Source: Candidatus Hydrogenedentota bacterium (GTDB taxonomy: Bacteria; Hydrogenedentota; Hydrogenedentia; Hydrogenedentales; JAEUWI01). From it: a stretch of DNA of 64,000 nucleotides. The DNA is taken from contig JAHBVV010000008.1 in the NCBI GenBank assembly GCA_019637335.1, positions 62,001 through 126,000 on the forward strand, written 5' to 3'. The notes beneath the pieces were generated by a model. The model worked only from the letters and a program-made list of their open reading frames with translations, searched no databases and was not told the origin of the DNA. Made by a program: the position numbers and the translations under genes. Positions 12,944 through 22,495 of the stretch are shown piece after piece. Position 1 is the stretch's first letter; the number at the start of each line of letters is the position of its first letter.

Positions 12944-14965
12944 TCAGAATCGCCACGTCAGTTTTCCATATACGCCGCGCTGGACCTGGGTGGGTACGGT
13001 GTTGATGAACGTGGCGTCGAATTCGGTATGTCTTGCGTCGAGCAAGTCGTGCCCCACGATGGCGAGTTCGAAATCCTGGTGTGGCCTCCAGGCGAGCCGG
13101 ATGTCGAGCGTGATGTATTCCTCGACAGCGAGGGCGGGCAAGCCGCTCGCGTAGCGGAGGGCGGCGTCGAGATCGACGTTGTGTCCGAGGTTCATGTAGC
13201 TCGCCAGGTAGGCCTGGTGGCGCGGGTAGCTGCCGGATACCGATCCGGAGACTGGGTCCAGCGTCCGGGCGTTCAGGTCGTGGCTTATCCGGAGGAGGGA
13301 ATAGTGGGCCCGCAGGCGCCACCAGCCGGCGGGCCGCCAGTCGGCGGCGAGCTCGACGCCGTAGGTCTCGGCGTCGTGGTTATTCCGCGCGTGGAATGGG
13401 ATGGCGATGTGAATCGGGAGGGGGTAGACCTCGACAAAGGGCAGCCCGAGTTCGAGGGAGCGGAGGTTTTCGTAGCGGTTGTAGAAGACCGCGAGATCCA
13501 ACTGGAGCTTTTCGGCGGGCCGCACGCGGTAACCGGCTTCGAAGGCCAGGAGATTTTCCGAATCGTAGTCGCGATTGCCATAGAGCGCGGCGGTGACGCC
13601 GGGAAACTCCAGCGCCTGCACGCGGGCGGCTTCCTCGGCGAGCGAGGGGGTGCGCACGGCGCGCGAAACGGCGGCCCAGAGGGTGTGGCGGTCGTTGGGG
13701 GTCCAGGCGAGGCGCGCGCTGGGCTGAATTTCGAGGCCGGTGAAGTCATTGTGCTCGAATTTTGCGCCGAGGGTGAGCGTGAGGGCGTCGCCGGCGAGCG
13801 CGATGCGATCCTGAATGAAGGCGCTGAACAGGCGCTTTCGCTGATCGGCGGGAGAGAAGGAAGTGGTAAGCGATCCGCCCGTGCGATCATCGTAGTAGCG
13901 GAAGCCGCCGCCGAACATGAACTCGTGGCGTCCCAGCGCGGCCATGCGATACTGGATCTCCAGGTCGAGGGTGTCGCGGGTCTCGTCCAGCTCGAATCCT
14001 GTGGAATGCCAGTGATCGTAGTAGGCCTGGACCCGGAGCTCGGCTCCCCCGCTGTAGGCGCGCGTCCAGCGCCCGAGAACGTCCGCGCCGGTCACCCGGG
14101 TGTCGTCGTCGCGGAATTGGGGCAGGGGAACGCGCCGGGAGGTGACTTCGAAGGTCTGGCCCGTGATGGAGCGGTTGAGATTGGCGATGAGGGTGAAGCG
14201 GTCGTCGTCCCATGCCCAGTCCCAGCGCCCGCCGCCGCGCGCGTTCAAGGCGTCGTCGGCAGCGCGATCGCCGCGCTCGAAAACGGCGTCATCGCGATCC
14301 AGGAGGCGGAGATAGAGGCGGTAGTGGCCGTGTTCGCCGGCGGCGGCCCCGTAGCGGAAGGCGCCGAAGCCGCGGTACTCCGTGCCGGCGCCCAGGCTGA
14401 GCAGTCCGCCCTGGGTGTCCGAGGCGGGTTTGGTGACGATATTGATGACGCCGTTGACCGCGTTGGCCCCCCACAGTGCGCTTCCGGGACCGCGGATGAC
14501 CTCAATGCGATCGATATTCTCCAGCATCAGGTCGTAGGATTCCCATTCGGTACCGGAGAACAGGGGGTTGTATATGCTGCGCCCGTCGATCAGAACGAGC
14601 AGCGCGTTGGCGTAGCGCCCGCTGAAGCCGCGGGCAGAGACCGAGCGTTTGTTGGCGTCGAGGCTGGCGACGTGCAAGCCCGGGACTGAGCGCAGGAGGT
14701 CGGGGAGCGTCACGGCGGTGGAGCGCCGGATATCTTCTTGCGTAATGACGAAGATGGCGGCGGCCGCGCCGGTGCGCGGCTCGGCGCGCTTTGAGACGGA
14801 GGAGATCTCTAGATCCGCCAGTTCTTCGAGGCTCATCTCGGCGAGCCTGGAGACGCCGCGGGGGGGCGTTTCGGGCGCGCCGGCGCCGGCGGAGGAAGCG
14901 CAGGCCAGCGCACACGCGATCAGCGCCGGCATCCACCGGCGGAGGCAACGTCTCCACTGCGCCAT
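12944..14965 (-). CDS. TonB-dependent receptor 2
   Basis: 673 residues from the ATG at 14965, preceded on the reverse strand by GGAAAGG. A longer in-frame start at 15082 adds a basic, non-homologous leader and is rejected. There is a signal peptide (about 1-29), a plug domain with VSARGFSGRYANALLVLIDG and IERIEVIRGPGSALWGANAV-like motifs, and a barrel ending in KLTWRF. It is clearly paralogous to receptor 1 over its full length, so the pair arose by tandem duplication. It is upstream of receptor 1, yfiR and the kinase on the same strand. Confidence 0.93.
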   Translation of the reverse strand: MAQWRRCLRRWMPALIACALACASSAGAGAPETPPRGVSRLAEMSLEELADLEISSVSKRAEPRTGAAAAIFVITQEDIRRSTAVTLPDLLRSVPGLHVASLDANKRSVSARGFSGRYANALLVLIDGRSIYNPLFSGTEWESYDLMLENIDRIEVIRGPGSALWGANAVNGVINIVTKPASDTQGGLLSLGAGTEYRGFGAFRYGAAAGEHGHYRLYLRLLDRDDAVFERGDRAADDALNARGGGRWDWAWDDDRFTLIANLNRSITGQTFEVTSRRVPLPQFRDDDTRVTGADVLGRWTRAYSGGAELRVQAYYDHWHSTGFELDETRDTLDLEIQYRMAALGRHEFMFGGGFRYYDDRTGGSLTTSFSPADQRKRLFSAFIQDRIALAGDALTLTLGAKFEHNDFTGLEIQPSARLAWTPNDRHTLWAAVSRAVRTPSLAEEAARVQALEFPGVTAALYGNRDYDSENLLAFEAGYRVRPAEKLQLDLAVFYNRYENLRSLELGLPFVEVYPLPIHIAIPFHARNNHDAETYGVELAADWRPAGWWRLRAHYSLLRISHDLNARTLDPVSGSVSGSYPRHQAYLASYMNLGHNVDLDAALRYASGLPALAVEEYITLDIRLAWRPHQDFELAIVGHDLLDARHTEFDATFINTVPTQVQRGVYGKLTWRF

Positions 14966-15149
14966 GATGACGACCTTTCCGGGAAGCGAAATCGCTCTTG
15001 TTCGCACTCTGCGGGCGCCAGCGTGACGCCTGATGGAGCAGGCGGACCGTGATCGCGCCGGGCGTCTGGAAACACCTGCCATGGGAAGGGTACTTCAATC
15101 GCGCGGCCTATGCAAAACGGGCCGCGATCACGCGGATAGGCGGCGTGAA

Positions 15150-15195
15150 ATAAGAACTTGTTCATATGAATACATTTTCATATATAATTCGGGGC
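15150..15195. promoter_or_regulatory. AT-rich inverted repeat upstream of receptor 2
   Basis: In a GC-rich setting, 15164-15183 reads ATATGAA-N6-TTCATAT, a perfect 7-bp inverted repeat flanked by TATATAATTC. It lies about 200 bp before the start of receptor 2 and could be an operator or the promoter of the receptor/yfiR/kinase operon. No function is demonstrated. Confidence 0.4.
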
Positions 15196-15223
15196 GTGGC
15201 CTGAACCGCGCCAGCTCGCGGAT

Positions 15224-15990
15224 AAACACAGGGCAGCCTTGGGCGAAAACAAAGGGATAATCACCACGAAGTGCACTGGGCAGCCTCTGGCCGCAACCCA
15301 AGGAATTGATCACCACGAAGGCACGAAGAGAAAGAGAGACGAAGCATTGACCGCAGAGAACGCAGAGAGCACATAGGGTGATTTTTTTACGCAGATGGTG
15401 TGGGTGGGTGGTTGAGTGACGGCGCGTTTTTTTAACCACGAATGAACACCAATGCACACGAATACATTGGGAGCAGCCGCGGGCGGCGCTCAAGAATTGT
15501 GCCCACGGATTGCACTGATGACACGGATAGAAAATGAATTCGGTCGTTGAGGCGTGCCGGCGGCTGCGTGCGATTTTCGACGCAGCCTGTTCGGATTGTT
15601 CAGCATCGGAATTGTAGCGGGGTTGATCGGGTGGCGGGCTGCTTCTTCTCGTTTGGTTCGAGTTTCGCTTCAATCCGTGTCATCGGTGTAATCCGTGGTC
15701 AATAGAAGAATACCGGCCACGATATTCATGGGACGGCCCGGAAATTCTCCTTGGAGTTTCCAATTCGTAAACGCATTTACAGCAAATTGTCAAGGAGATA
15801 TTGCGCGCAAGAACTTGGAGAAAGAACAAGAAAATGACGGATAGAGGTACGAAGGAAGAAAGTTGGAGAAGGATTGCTATTCACGCGAAGGCGCGAAGGA
15901 GATGATCGAGGGCGCGATGCGCGGTCACGGCGTGCGGGGGATTGGATTTGGAGCCACAAAGAGCGCAAAGAGCACAGAGAAATGCAATGA
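15224..15990. repeat. Mosaic of short dispersed repeats (locus A)
   Basis: The 1.16-kb gap between receptor 2 and the prepilin-like gene holds no convincing gene. It contains phrases that recur at 43420-43880: ACAGGGCAGCCTTGGGC (15228), TGATCACCACGAAGG (15307), a CACGAATGAACACCAATGCA-like unit (15435), CACGGATTGCACTGATGACA (15503) and GAGCCACAAAGAGC (15951), plus a local CGCAGAGAACGCAGAG unit. Small frames here encode only repeat translations. Confidence 0.8.
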
Positions 15991-16128
15991 TGACGATGGC
16001 GATCAACGAGAATCTTCGTCCCGATGGGCCAGCGCGGTTTTTTTAAGCATTTTGATACGAATATTCAGGGACGCGTTCTTCCCGCGAACCATGGGTAGTA
16101 GACCTGAAAAGCCAGAGGACCGAATGTT

Positions 16129-17160
16129 ATGAGAACAACCTTGAAGGTAAAACGTGGGGCGGCACGGGGGGATCGGGGTTTTACCTTGATCGAGCTGCTG
16201 GTGGTTATAGCGATCATCGGTATCCTTGCGGCGATTCTGCTGCCGGCGCTTGCGCGGGCGCGGGAGGCGGCGCGGCGGGCGAGCTGCGCGAACAACCTGA
16301 AGCAGATGGGCCTGGTGTTCAAGATGTACGCGAGCGAATCGCGCGGGGAGAAGTTCCCGGCGATGGCGGACGGTTTTTCCTACGAGGCGCGGGATCTGAA
16401 CCCGCTCGACCCCGCCGTTCCACCGGACTACAGCAATTACCGCGCGCCGGTGAACGGCGAGTGTTTTTACAACAACCCGTTCGAGCCGACGCCCGGCGCG
16501 GGGGGGCAGGGGGCGGTGGCGTTTACGATGGATTCACCGGCGGTGTACCCGGATTATCTCACGGATCCCGCGACGCTGCTGTGCCCATCGGATTCGAATC
16601 TGACCTCGGCGGCGGACGGGACCAGCGGCCTCTGGTACAACCAGGAGGTACTCGCGGCCACCGGGGAGGCGCAGTGGGATCCGTGCGCGTTTACACCCGA
16701 GTCGTACATCTACATGGCCTGGGTATTTACGGACGATCCTGGGCGGGACTATCTGGCTCCGGGCGCGAATCCCAATGACAGCAGCGTCAACGCGGCCAAT
16801 ATTGTGGGGAATTTTGTGAGTCTGGACTTTATCACGGCGTTCACGACGCAGACCGTGACGGTGGCCCTGGGATTTGGGGACTACGACACGGATATTTCCG
16901 GCGGTTCGGTGCGCGTCCCGCGCGTGCGCGAGGGGGTGGAGCGCTTTTTGATCACGGACATCAACAATGCCGGGGCAAGCGTCCGCGCGCAGAGCCAGGT
17001 CGCGGTGATGTATGACTTCACGAGCACGGTCCCCTCGGACTTCAATCACATTCCGGGCGGATCGAATGTGCTGTATATGGACGGGCACGTGGCCTTCGTG
17101 AAATACCCGGGACCGTTCCCGCTGTCGAGGGTATACACGACCTTCGTGTCACTTTTCTAA
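16129..17160 (+). CDS. Prepilin-like protein with H-x9-DG C-terminal motif
   Basis: 343 residues. A type IV prepilin / type II pseudopilin leader [19 protein letters not shown] (about 17-35) is cut before the conserved Phe by prepilin peptidase; the hydrophobic helix is followed by the family motif [21 protein letters not shown]. Near the C-terminus [20 protein letters not shown] fits the H-x9-DG domain, typical of large pseudopilin-like families in planctomycetes, lentisphaeres and relatives. It is probably an extracellular or envelope-exposed protein. ATG 16129 follows AGAGG at 16114-16118. The stop overlaps the radical SAM start by one base. Confidence 0.88.
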   Translation: MRTTLKVKRGAARGDRGFTLIELLVVIAIIGILAAILLPALARAREAARRASCANNLKQMGLVFKMYASESRGEKFPAMADGFSYEARDLNPLDPAVPPDYSNYRAPVNGECFYNNPFEPTPGAGGQGAVAFTMDSPAVYPDYLTDPATLLCPSDSNLTSAADGTSGLWYNQEVLAATGEAQWDPCAFTPESYIYMAWVFTDDPGRDYLAPGANPNDSSVNAANIVGNFVSLDFITAFTTQTVTVALGFGDYDTDISGGSVRVPRVREGVERFLITDINNAGASVRAQSQVAVMYDFTSTVPSDFNHIPGGSNVLYMDGHVAFVKYPGPFPLSRVYTTFVSLF

Positions 17161-18356
17161 TGACATCCGCCGGTTCGCGGCGGACCAACCCCGTGGAGTG
17201 GATGCCGATGTTATCCGGTACGGACACCGAAACAGGCGCGCTGGACGCGCTCGATCTCAAGGTTGCGCTGATCCAGGGGGGGGTACAGTATCCGGAGCGC
17301 GTCTACGAAGCGGTGGCTGGCCGCGCGCGGCTGGCTCCGCCCTCGAACCCGTTTGCGTGCAATTGCCTGATCCTGCCGGGGGAAGTTGCGGTTCATCTGA
17401 ACGCGAACCCCTCGTCCCGGTATGCGCTTGACGTGGATGACTCGGGCGATCCGGCGCTGTACCGGGACGGGGCGCGGGTGTGCGCGATCCGGTTTCCGCG
17501 CGCGTCGGCGTATTACGAACAGGCGACGTCCTCGGGGATCCCTTATGGCGGGCTCGCCGTATTGGAAGGCGAGGGGCTGCTCGCGTTTTTCTATATGTGG
17601 GCGTGCGAGTACGTGAAGACGGGCGAGACGTGCAATTTCTGTTTCCAGGTGCGCGCGGAGCAGATGGGCATCACGTTGCCGTCGGCGACGCCGGACGATG
17701 TTGCGGAGATCATCGGCTGGTCGGTGGAACACGCCGGGGTGAAGGAAGTACAGCTGACGGCGGGGAGCCGCTTTGCAACGGAGAAGGAGTGCGCGCAATA
17801 CGCGGCGGTATTGCGCGCGGTGGACGAAAAAGTGGGGCTGGACCGGATCGCTTCGGAGATCTACTGCTACATGACGGCGCCAAAGGACCCGGAATGGACC
17901 GATCGGGTTTTTGCGGCGGGCGCGGACCGCGTTGCGCATGACCTGCATGTCTGGGATCCGGAGTTGCATGCGCGGATCGCGCCGGGGCACGCGCGGGCGG
18001 TTGGGCGCGAGGCGCAATTGCGGTCGCTGGAGTACATCGCGGGAAAGCACGGCCCGAACAAGGCGTTCAGCGCGTTCGTGGCCGGTCTGGAGCCGCTGGA
18101 AAGCATGCTTGAGGGCGCGGAGTACCTGGCGCGGCGCGGCATCGTGCCGGCCTTCTCCGTGTGGATGCCCCCGGCGGGCACGGCGGGCGCGGACCGCGAG
18201 CCGCCGGGCGCGGACTACTACCGTGCGGCGCGCCGCGAGTTTGCGCGGCTCTACAGGGCGTACGGGCTGGTCCCGCCCGGGATACCGAGCGGATCGCACG
18301 TGTCGATGTGCCGCGATATACACCGGAATATGGAGGCAATCCTGGCGGAGGCGTGA
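17160..18356 (+). CDS. Radical SAM protein with C-x8-C-x2-C cluster motif
   Basis: 398 residues if translation begins at ATG 17160, which overlaps the prepilin stop (TAATG). ATG 17208 is an alternative with GTGGAG at a better distance. Cys149, Cys158 and Cys161 (CEYVKTGETCNFCF) fit a radical SAM iron-sulfur site with a C-x8-C-x2-C spacing instead of C-x3-C-x2-C. QLTAGSRFATEKECAQY and the later strand/helix pattern suit the partial TIM barrel. The substrate is unknown. A further pair CNC (67-69) lies in the N-terminal part. The link to a prepilin-like gene is curious. Confidence 0.72.
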   Translation: MTSAGSRRTNPVEWMPMLSGTDTETGALDALDLKVALIQGGVQYPERVYEAVAGRARLAPPSNPFACNCLILPGEVAVHLNANPSSRYALDVDDSGDPALYRDGARVCAIRFPRASAYYEQATSSGIPYGGLAVLEGEGLLAFFYMWACEYVKTGETCNFCFQVRAEQMGITLPSATPDDVAEIIGWSVEHAGVKEVQLTAGSRFATEKECAQYAAVLRAVDEKVGLDRIASEIYCYMTAPKDPEWTDRVFAAGADRVAHDLHVWDPELHARIAPGHARAVGREAQLRSLEYIAGKHGPNKAFSAFVAGLEPLESMLEGAEYLARRGIVPAFSVWMPPAGTAGADREPPGADYYRAARREFARLYRAYGLVPPGIPSGSHVSMCRDIHRNMEAILAEA

Positions 18357-18432
18357 GGCGGGGCTGTTCCAGAATCGGCGCGCGTTTGTGCTAGCATATA
18401 GCGCGACGAACAGGAGTATCTGGAGCGACGAC

Positions 18433-18735
18433 ATGGCAACGGGCGCGGACAACTGCGCGGCGATTCTAAAGGTGCTTGCGGACGACACGCGGCTTGCGGT
18501 GGTGCGGCGGCTGATGTCGGGGCCGCAGCAGGTGAGCGAGATCAACGCGGTGCTGCACCTGGAGCAGAGCCTGCTTTCACACCATTTGCGCGTGCTGCGG
18601 GATGCGGGCCTGGTGGAGTCCGAGCGGGATGGGAAAGCGGTGCGCTACCGTCTTGCGGAGCAGGTGTTCGCGGATGCGCGGGCGCGGGACTCGATCAACC
18701 TGGGCTGTTGCAGCATTTCATTTGACGCGCGGTAG
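18433..18735 (+). CDS. ArsR-family winged-helix regulator
   Basis: 100-residue ArsR/SmtB-type repressor: ILKVLADDTRLAVVRRLM, then the helix-turn-helix LEQSLLSHHLRVLRDAGLV and the wing ESERDGKAVRYRL. The C-terminus has a vicinal pair in LGCCSISF, which could bind a thiophilic metal or metalloid, but the usual ELCVC motif of ArsR is absent. It begins 77 bp after the radical SAM gene on the same strand and may regulate it. ATG 18433 is the first start giving a full domain. Confidence 0.85.
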   Translation: MATGADNCAAILKVLADDTRLAVVRRLMSGPQQVSEINAVLHLEQSLLSHHLRVLRDAGLVESERDGKAVRYRLAEQVFADARARDSINLGCCSISFDAR

Positions 18736-18850
18736 AGGACACCGATCCGGCTTGCGTGTGCGGCCCCGAATGGCTGGGCGTTCCTTCCCGACGCAAGGGG
18801 CTGTCGGATTACTTGACTCACGCTCCACTATAGAAGGAATGGGCAGATCC

Positions 18851-18936
18851 GCCATCCCCGCGAACGCGGGGATCCAGCGATGCGAACGAACAAACTTCCG
18901 AATTCCACTGGATTCCCGCTTTCGCGGGAATGACGC
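18851..18936. repeat. REP/BIME-like element with two palindromes
   Basis: ATCCCCGCGAACGCGGGGAT (18854-18873) and ATTCCCGCTTTCGCGGGAAT (18912-18931) are near-perfect hairpins in opposite orientation, flanked by CCAG and CTGG. This is the layout of the widespread REP-type element with the core ATTCCCGC-N-GCGGGAAT. It lies between arsR and the convergent kinase gene and may act as a bidirectional transcription barrier. No REP-associated transposase gene is in the window. Confidence 0.8.
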
Positions 18937-19050
18937 CATAGGGCGTCAGTACAGAATTGTAGGAACTGCGCTCACCGCACACGTTAAACCGACAGCCCCC
19001 CAAGCGGTGCGGCAAGCGCCCGCAATAGCGGATCGCCCGCTTTTCCGGCA

Positions 19051-22000
19051 TCAGCCCGGACGGTCCGCGCCATCTCCTCCGTCCCCGTCGAGCGCCCGGC
19101 GGACCTCGCGCAGCAATTCGTCTCGCGAGTAGGGCTTTTTCAGCAGGGCGAGGCCCTTGTCGAGCACGAAGTTTGTGTGGATCGCGTTCTCGCTGTACCC
19201 GCTCGCGAACAGGGCCTTCAGTCCGGGCCGGATCGCCGACATCGCGTTGAAGGCGTCGCGCCCGCCCATGCCGGGCATGACGACGTCGAGCAGCACCAGA
19301 TCGACCCCATCGGGATCCTCGCGGAAGCGATCGACCGCGCTGCGCCCGTCGCCGGCCTCCCGCACGGTGTAGCCGGCGCGCTCCAGGATGATCCGCGTGA
19401 GCGAGCGCACCGAATCGTCGTCCTCCACGACGAGTATGGTCTCGTTCCCCAGCGGCGTGACGCCCTGGATCTTCGTGCCGACATCCTCGGCCTTCCGCTC
19501 GGACTGTGGCAGATAGACCTTGAATGTTGTGCCCTTGCCCACCTCGCTGTATACGTTTACGATGCCATCGTGCTGGCGGACAATGCCGTAGACCATCGAA
19601 AGTCCCAGCCCGGTTCCCTTGTGCGCCGGCTTGGTGGTGTAGAAGGGCTCGAACACGCTTTCCAGCTTGTCCCTCGGGATACCGCAGCCGGTATCGGTGA
19701 CGCTGATGAGCACGTAGCGCCCCGGGCTCGCCCAGAGGTGATCCTCGCAGTACGATTCGGTCAGCATGACATTTTCGGTCTCGATGATGAGCGATCCGCC
19801 TTCCGGCATGGCGTCCCGCGCGTTCACACACAGGTTCACCAGCACCTGCTCGATCATGGCGGGATCGGCGTATACCCGGGCGAGGTGGGGGCTCAGCATC
19901 ATCTCGAAATGAATGTGCTCTCCGATGAGTCGGCGCAGCATGCTGCCGAGGCGGCCGATCACCTCGTTGAGGTCCACGTTCGCCGGTTGCATCACCTGCC
20001 GCCGGCTGAAGGCGAGCAGCTGTGTCGTGAGCGCCGCCGCGCGATCGCCGGCCATGGCGATCTGCTCCAGTTCGCCCTGGTGCGGGCTGTCCTCCGGCAG
20101 GGTCGCGCGGAGGATTTCCGTGAAGCCGTTGATCACCTGGAGCAGGTTGTTGAAGTCGTGCGCCACGCCGCCCGCAAGCTGGCCGATGGCCTCCAGGCGC
20201 TGGGAGTGCGCCAGTTTGCTCTCCAGGCTCTTGATCTGGGTCAGGTCGATGATACTGCCCACAAAACTCGGCGCCTCGGGCGGGCCCATCCGGCCGACGG
20301 CCACGCGGATCGGTATTTCCCGGCCCGACTTGTGCACGCCGGTCTCTTCGCGAGTGATCCCGATTACGCGCGCTTCGCCTGTCTGCAAATAGCGCCGCAA
20401 ATAGCCGTCGTGCCGGCCTCTGTGCGGCTCCTGCATCAGCACCGAGACATTCTGGCCGATCATTTCTTCCGCCGTGTAGCCAAACATCTCCTGCACGGCG
20501 GAGTTGGCCAGCCTGATCCGCCCGTCGCCATCAATGATGATATTGCCGATTGGAATGTTCTCAAACGCCGCCTGGAAGCGCTCTTCGTCCCGCTTTTCAC
20601 GCGTAATATCGATCATTACGCCGACGAGCCGCGCGGGCTGGCCGGCGTCCGAAATGACGTTCACGATATCCCGGAGCCACACGGCGCGCCCGTCGGAGCG
20701 AAGCATCCGGTATTCGAAGGTATGCGCTTCGCCGCGCTCCGTGTGGAGCTGGCACGTCCGCACGACCCAGTCCCGGTCCTCGGGGTGGATGTGGTTTGGC
20801 CAGAAGTCGTGTTCCTCGATCCACTGGGAGGCGGGATAGCCCAGCACCGCCTCCGCCTCGCGGTTGACGAAGGTGAACTGAAACGTAACCGCGTCGGCCT
20901 CCCAGAGGATTGCGGATGTGGACTCGACCAGGGTCCGGTATCTCGTTTCCTGCGCGCGCGCGCGCTCCTCGCTGGCCCGGAGGGCCGCCTGCTGGGCTTT
21001 CCGCTCCGTAATATCGAGGACAATCGCGACAAAGGCCTGTTCCTCGCGGAAGTGGTGCGACTGGAGAAAGGCCTCCACCGGATAGACGCTGCCGTCCTTC
21101 CGCCGGTGTCCACCCTCCGCCCGAACGACGGCGGCCGCCCCACGGCGCAACGGCTGGAACAGGCGCTCCAGTTCCGGAGCGCCGGGCGATTCCAGCAGGT
21201 TGAAGGGCGTCATGCGCAGCAATTCGTCCCGCGTATACCCGAGGTTCTCGCACGCCGCGCGGTTGACTTCCAGAAAGCAGTAGTCGTCGGCGGAGAAGAC
21301 ATAGACTTCATTGCGGGATTCATCGACAATGCGCGCCAGATCCGCCTCGCGCGCCTGCAGCGCCCTCGCCTCGCTGATGTCGACGCGCTGGCCGAGGATC
21401 CGGGCGGGGTTGCCCTCGGCGTCGCGCTCCACCACGCGCCCGGTGCTCCTTACCCAGCGGTACGGGCCGCCGTCCTTGCCGCACATCCGGAATTCCGCTT
21501 CGTAGCGGTCGTTGCCGGGTGTGTTGAGCGCCCGAATTTTTGCGCGCACTTGCGCCTGGTCATCGGGGTGAACCCGGCTGATCATCGCGCGCGTGTCTTG
21601 TGGGGCCTCGGTCGGCTCGTCCTCGAACATCGTAAAATACTGCGCGTTCGCATAGATGGCGTTTCCTTCCCGGCGCCACTCCCAGACGCCCGCGCCGGCC
21701 GAATCCAGCGCAAGCTCGAGGCGCTGGGCCACCTCCTCGCGTTCCACCAGGCCGCGGACCGACTCCCGGAGCAGCGACGAAACCCGCCCGATATCGTCGA
21801 GCAGCGGATCGTCGAAAAGGCCTTGTCTCTCGCCGTCCCGGAAGCGCTCGACGTCATTGGCCAGGTGCTGGAGCCGCCGCGTGATCCGGCGGTAGACGAA
21901 CCACTGGATCGGGATGGCCAGGAGCAGGACGAGTATCGAGGAGACGAGCATGAAGTTGCGCGAGGAGGCCACCACCGGGCGCACGGCGGGTTCCAGGGTG

Positions 22001-22494
22001 AAGCGCTGGTGTAGAATGCCGTAGTGCAGGCCGCGGAGGAAGGGTCCCTCTTCGTTGAAGGATATGCTGGCCGCGATGTCGACCCGGTCCGAATAGGGGG
22101 CGCGTTCGATCCGCGGCGCGAACGACGCGTTGAGCTGGCCGGTCAGACCCGCAAGTTCGGCCTGGCCGGCCTGCTCGATGGACTGGCCTTCGAGGGCGAT
22201 GTCCGAGGAGGCGAGCACGATGCCGCGCGGGTCGACCAGGGTCATGCGCTCGAGCCCCGGGACCGCCGCGCTCGCGGACACGAAATCTCGTATGGCCTCC
22301 ACGGCTCCGAGGAGCACCTGCGATTGGATGAACACGATATCGCGGGTCAGCTGCCCGCGCAGCGAGTCGGCGGCCGCCTCCCGGGCGCTCTCGACCTGGC
22401 GCGGCTGCAACACGAGGCCCTGCACGCTCACGAGCGCCAGGACCACGACCACGGCGGCAAGCCACGGCACATGGACAATCCATCGGCCGCCCAT
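19051..22494 (-). CDS. Multi-PAS hybrid sensor histidine kinase
   Basis: 1147 residues from the ATG at 22494, one base after the stop of the binding-protein gene. TM1 is at about 4-30, an extracytoplasmic sensor region follows to about 178, and TM2 is at about 180-202. Several PAS/PAC modules follow (for example RWVRSTGRVVERDAEGNP and FGYTAEEMIGQNVSVLMQEP). HisKA has its His near 778 (GGVAHDFNNLLQ), HATPase contains GLGLSMVYGIVRQHDG, and a C-terminal receiver has Asp near 1069 (LVLLDVVMPGMGG). The architecture is that of kinases with the HDFNNLL signature. Tight coupling to a binding protein suggests that protein delivers the signal. Confidence 0.92.
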   Translation of the reverse strand: MGGRWIVHVPWLAAVVVVLALVSVQGLVLQPRQVESAREAAADSLRGQLTRDIVFIQSQVLLGAVEAIRDFVSASAAVPGLERMTLVDPRGIVLASSDIALEGQSIEQAGQAELAGLTGQLNASFAPRIERAPYSDRVDIAASISFNEEGPFLRGLHYGILHQRFTLEPAVRPVVASSRNFMLVSSILVLLLAIPIQWFVYRRITRRLQHLANDVERFRDGERQGLFDDPLLDDIGRVSSLLRESVRGLVEREEVAQRLELALDSAGAGVWEWRREGNAIYANAQYFTMFEDEPTEAPQDTRAMISRVHPDDQAQVRAKIRALNTPGNDRYEAEFRMCGKDGGPYRWVRSTGRVVERDAEGNPARILGQRVDISEARALQAREADLARIVDESRNEVYVFSADDYCFLEVNRAACENLGYTRDELLRMTPFNLLESPGAPELERLFQPLRRGAAAVVRAEGGHRRKDGSVYPVEAFLQSHHFREEQAFVAIVLDITERKAQQAALRASEERARAQETRYRTLVESTSAILWEADAVTFQFTFVNREAEAVLGYPASQWIEEHDFWPNHIHPEDRDWVVRTCQLHTERGEAHTFEYRMLRSDGRAVWLRDIVNVISDAGQPARLVGVMIDITREKRDEERFQAAFENIPIGNIIIDGDGRIRLANSAVQEMFGYTAEEMIGQNVSVLMQEPHRGRHDGYLRRYLQTGEARVIGITREETGVHKSGREIPIRVAVGRMGPPEAPSFVGSIIDLTQIKSLESKLAHSQRLEAIGQLAGGVAHDFNNLLQVINGFTEILRATLPEDSPHQGELEQIAMAGDRAAALTTQLLAFSRRQVMQPANVDLNEVIGRLGSMLRRLIGEHIHFEMMLSPHLARVYADPAMIEQVLVNLCVNARDAMPEGGSLIIETENVMLTESYCEDHLWASPGRYVLISVTDTGCGIPRDKLESVFEPFYTTKPAHKGTGLGLSMVYGIVRQHDGIVNVYSEVGKGTTFKVYLPQSERKAEDVGTKIQGVTPLGNETILVVEDDDSVRSLTRIILERAGYTVREAGDGRSAVDRFREDPDGVDLVLLDVVMPGMGGRDAFNAMSAIRPGLKALFASGYSENAIHTNFVLDKGLALLKKPYSRDELLREVRRALDGDGGDGADRPG

Positions 22495-22495
22495 T

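Noticed and set aside
15224-15990. CRISPR array
   Set aside because: The repeats are short, unequal in spacing and mixed in type, with no constant repeat-spacer alternation and no cas genes in the window.
17160-18735. Arsenic-methylation or arsenosugar locus
   Set aside because: The ArsR-family regulator lacks the classical metal motif and the radical SAM protein has no recognisable ArsS or ArsM features; no arsenite transporter or reductase is near.
18851-18936. Rho-independent terminator pair for arsR and the kinase
   Set aside because: The hairpins have no T-tracts and match the dispersed REP-type core, so I list the region as a repeat; a role as a barrier is still possible.
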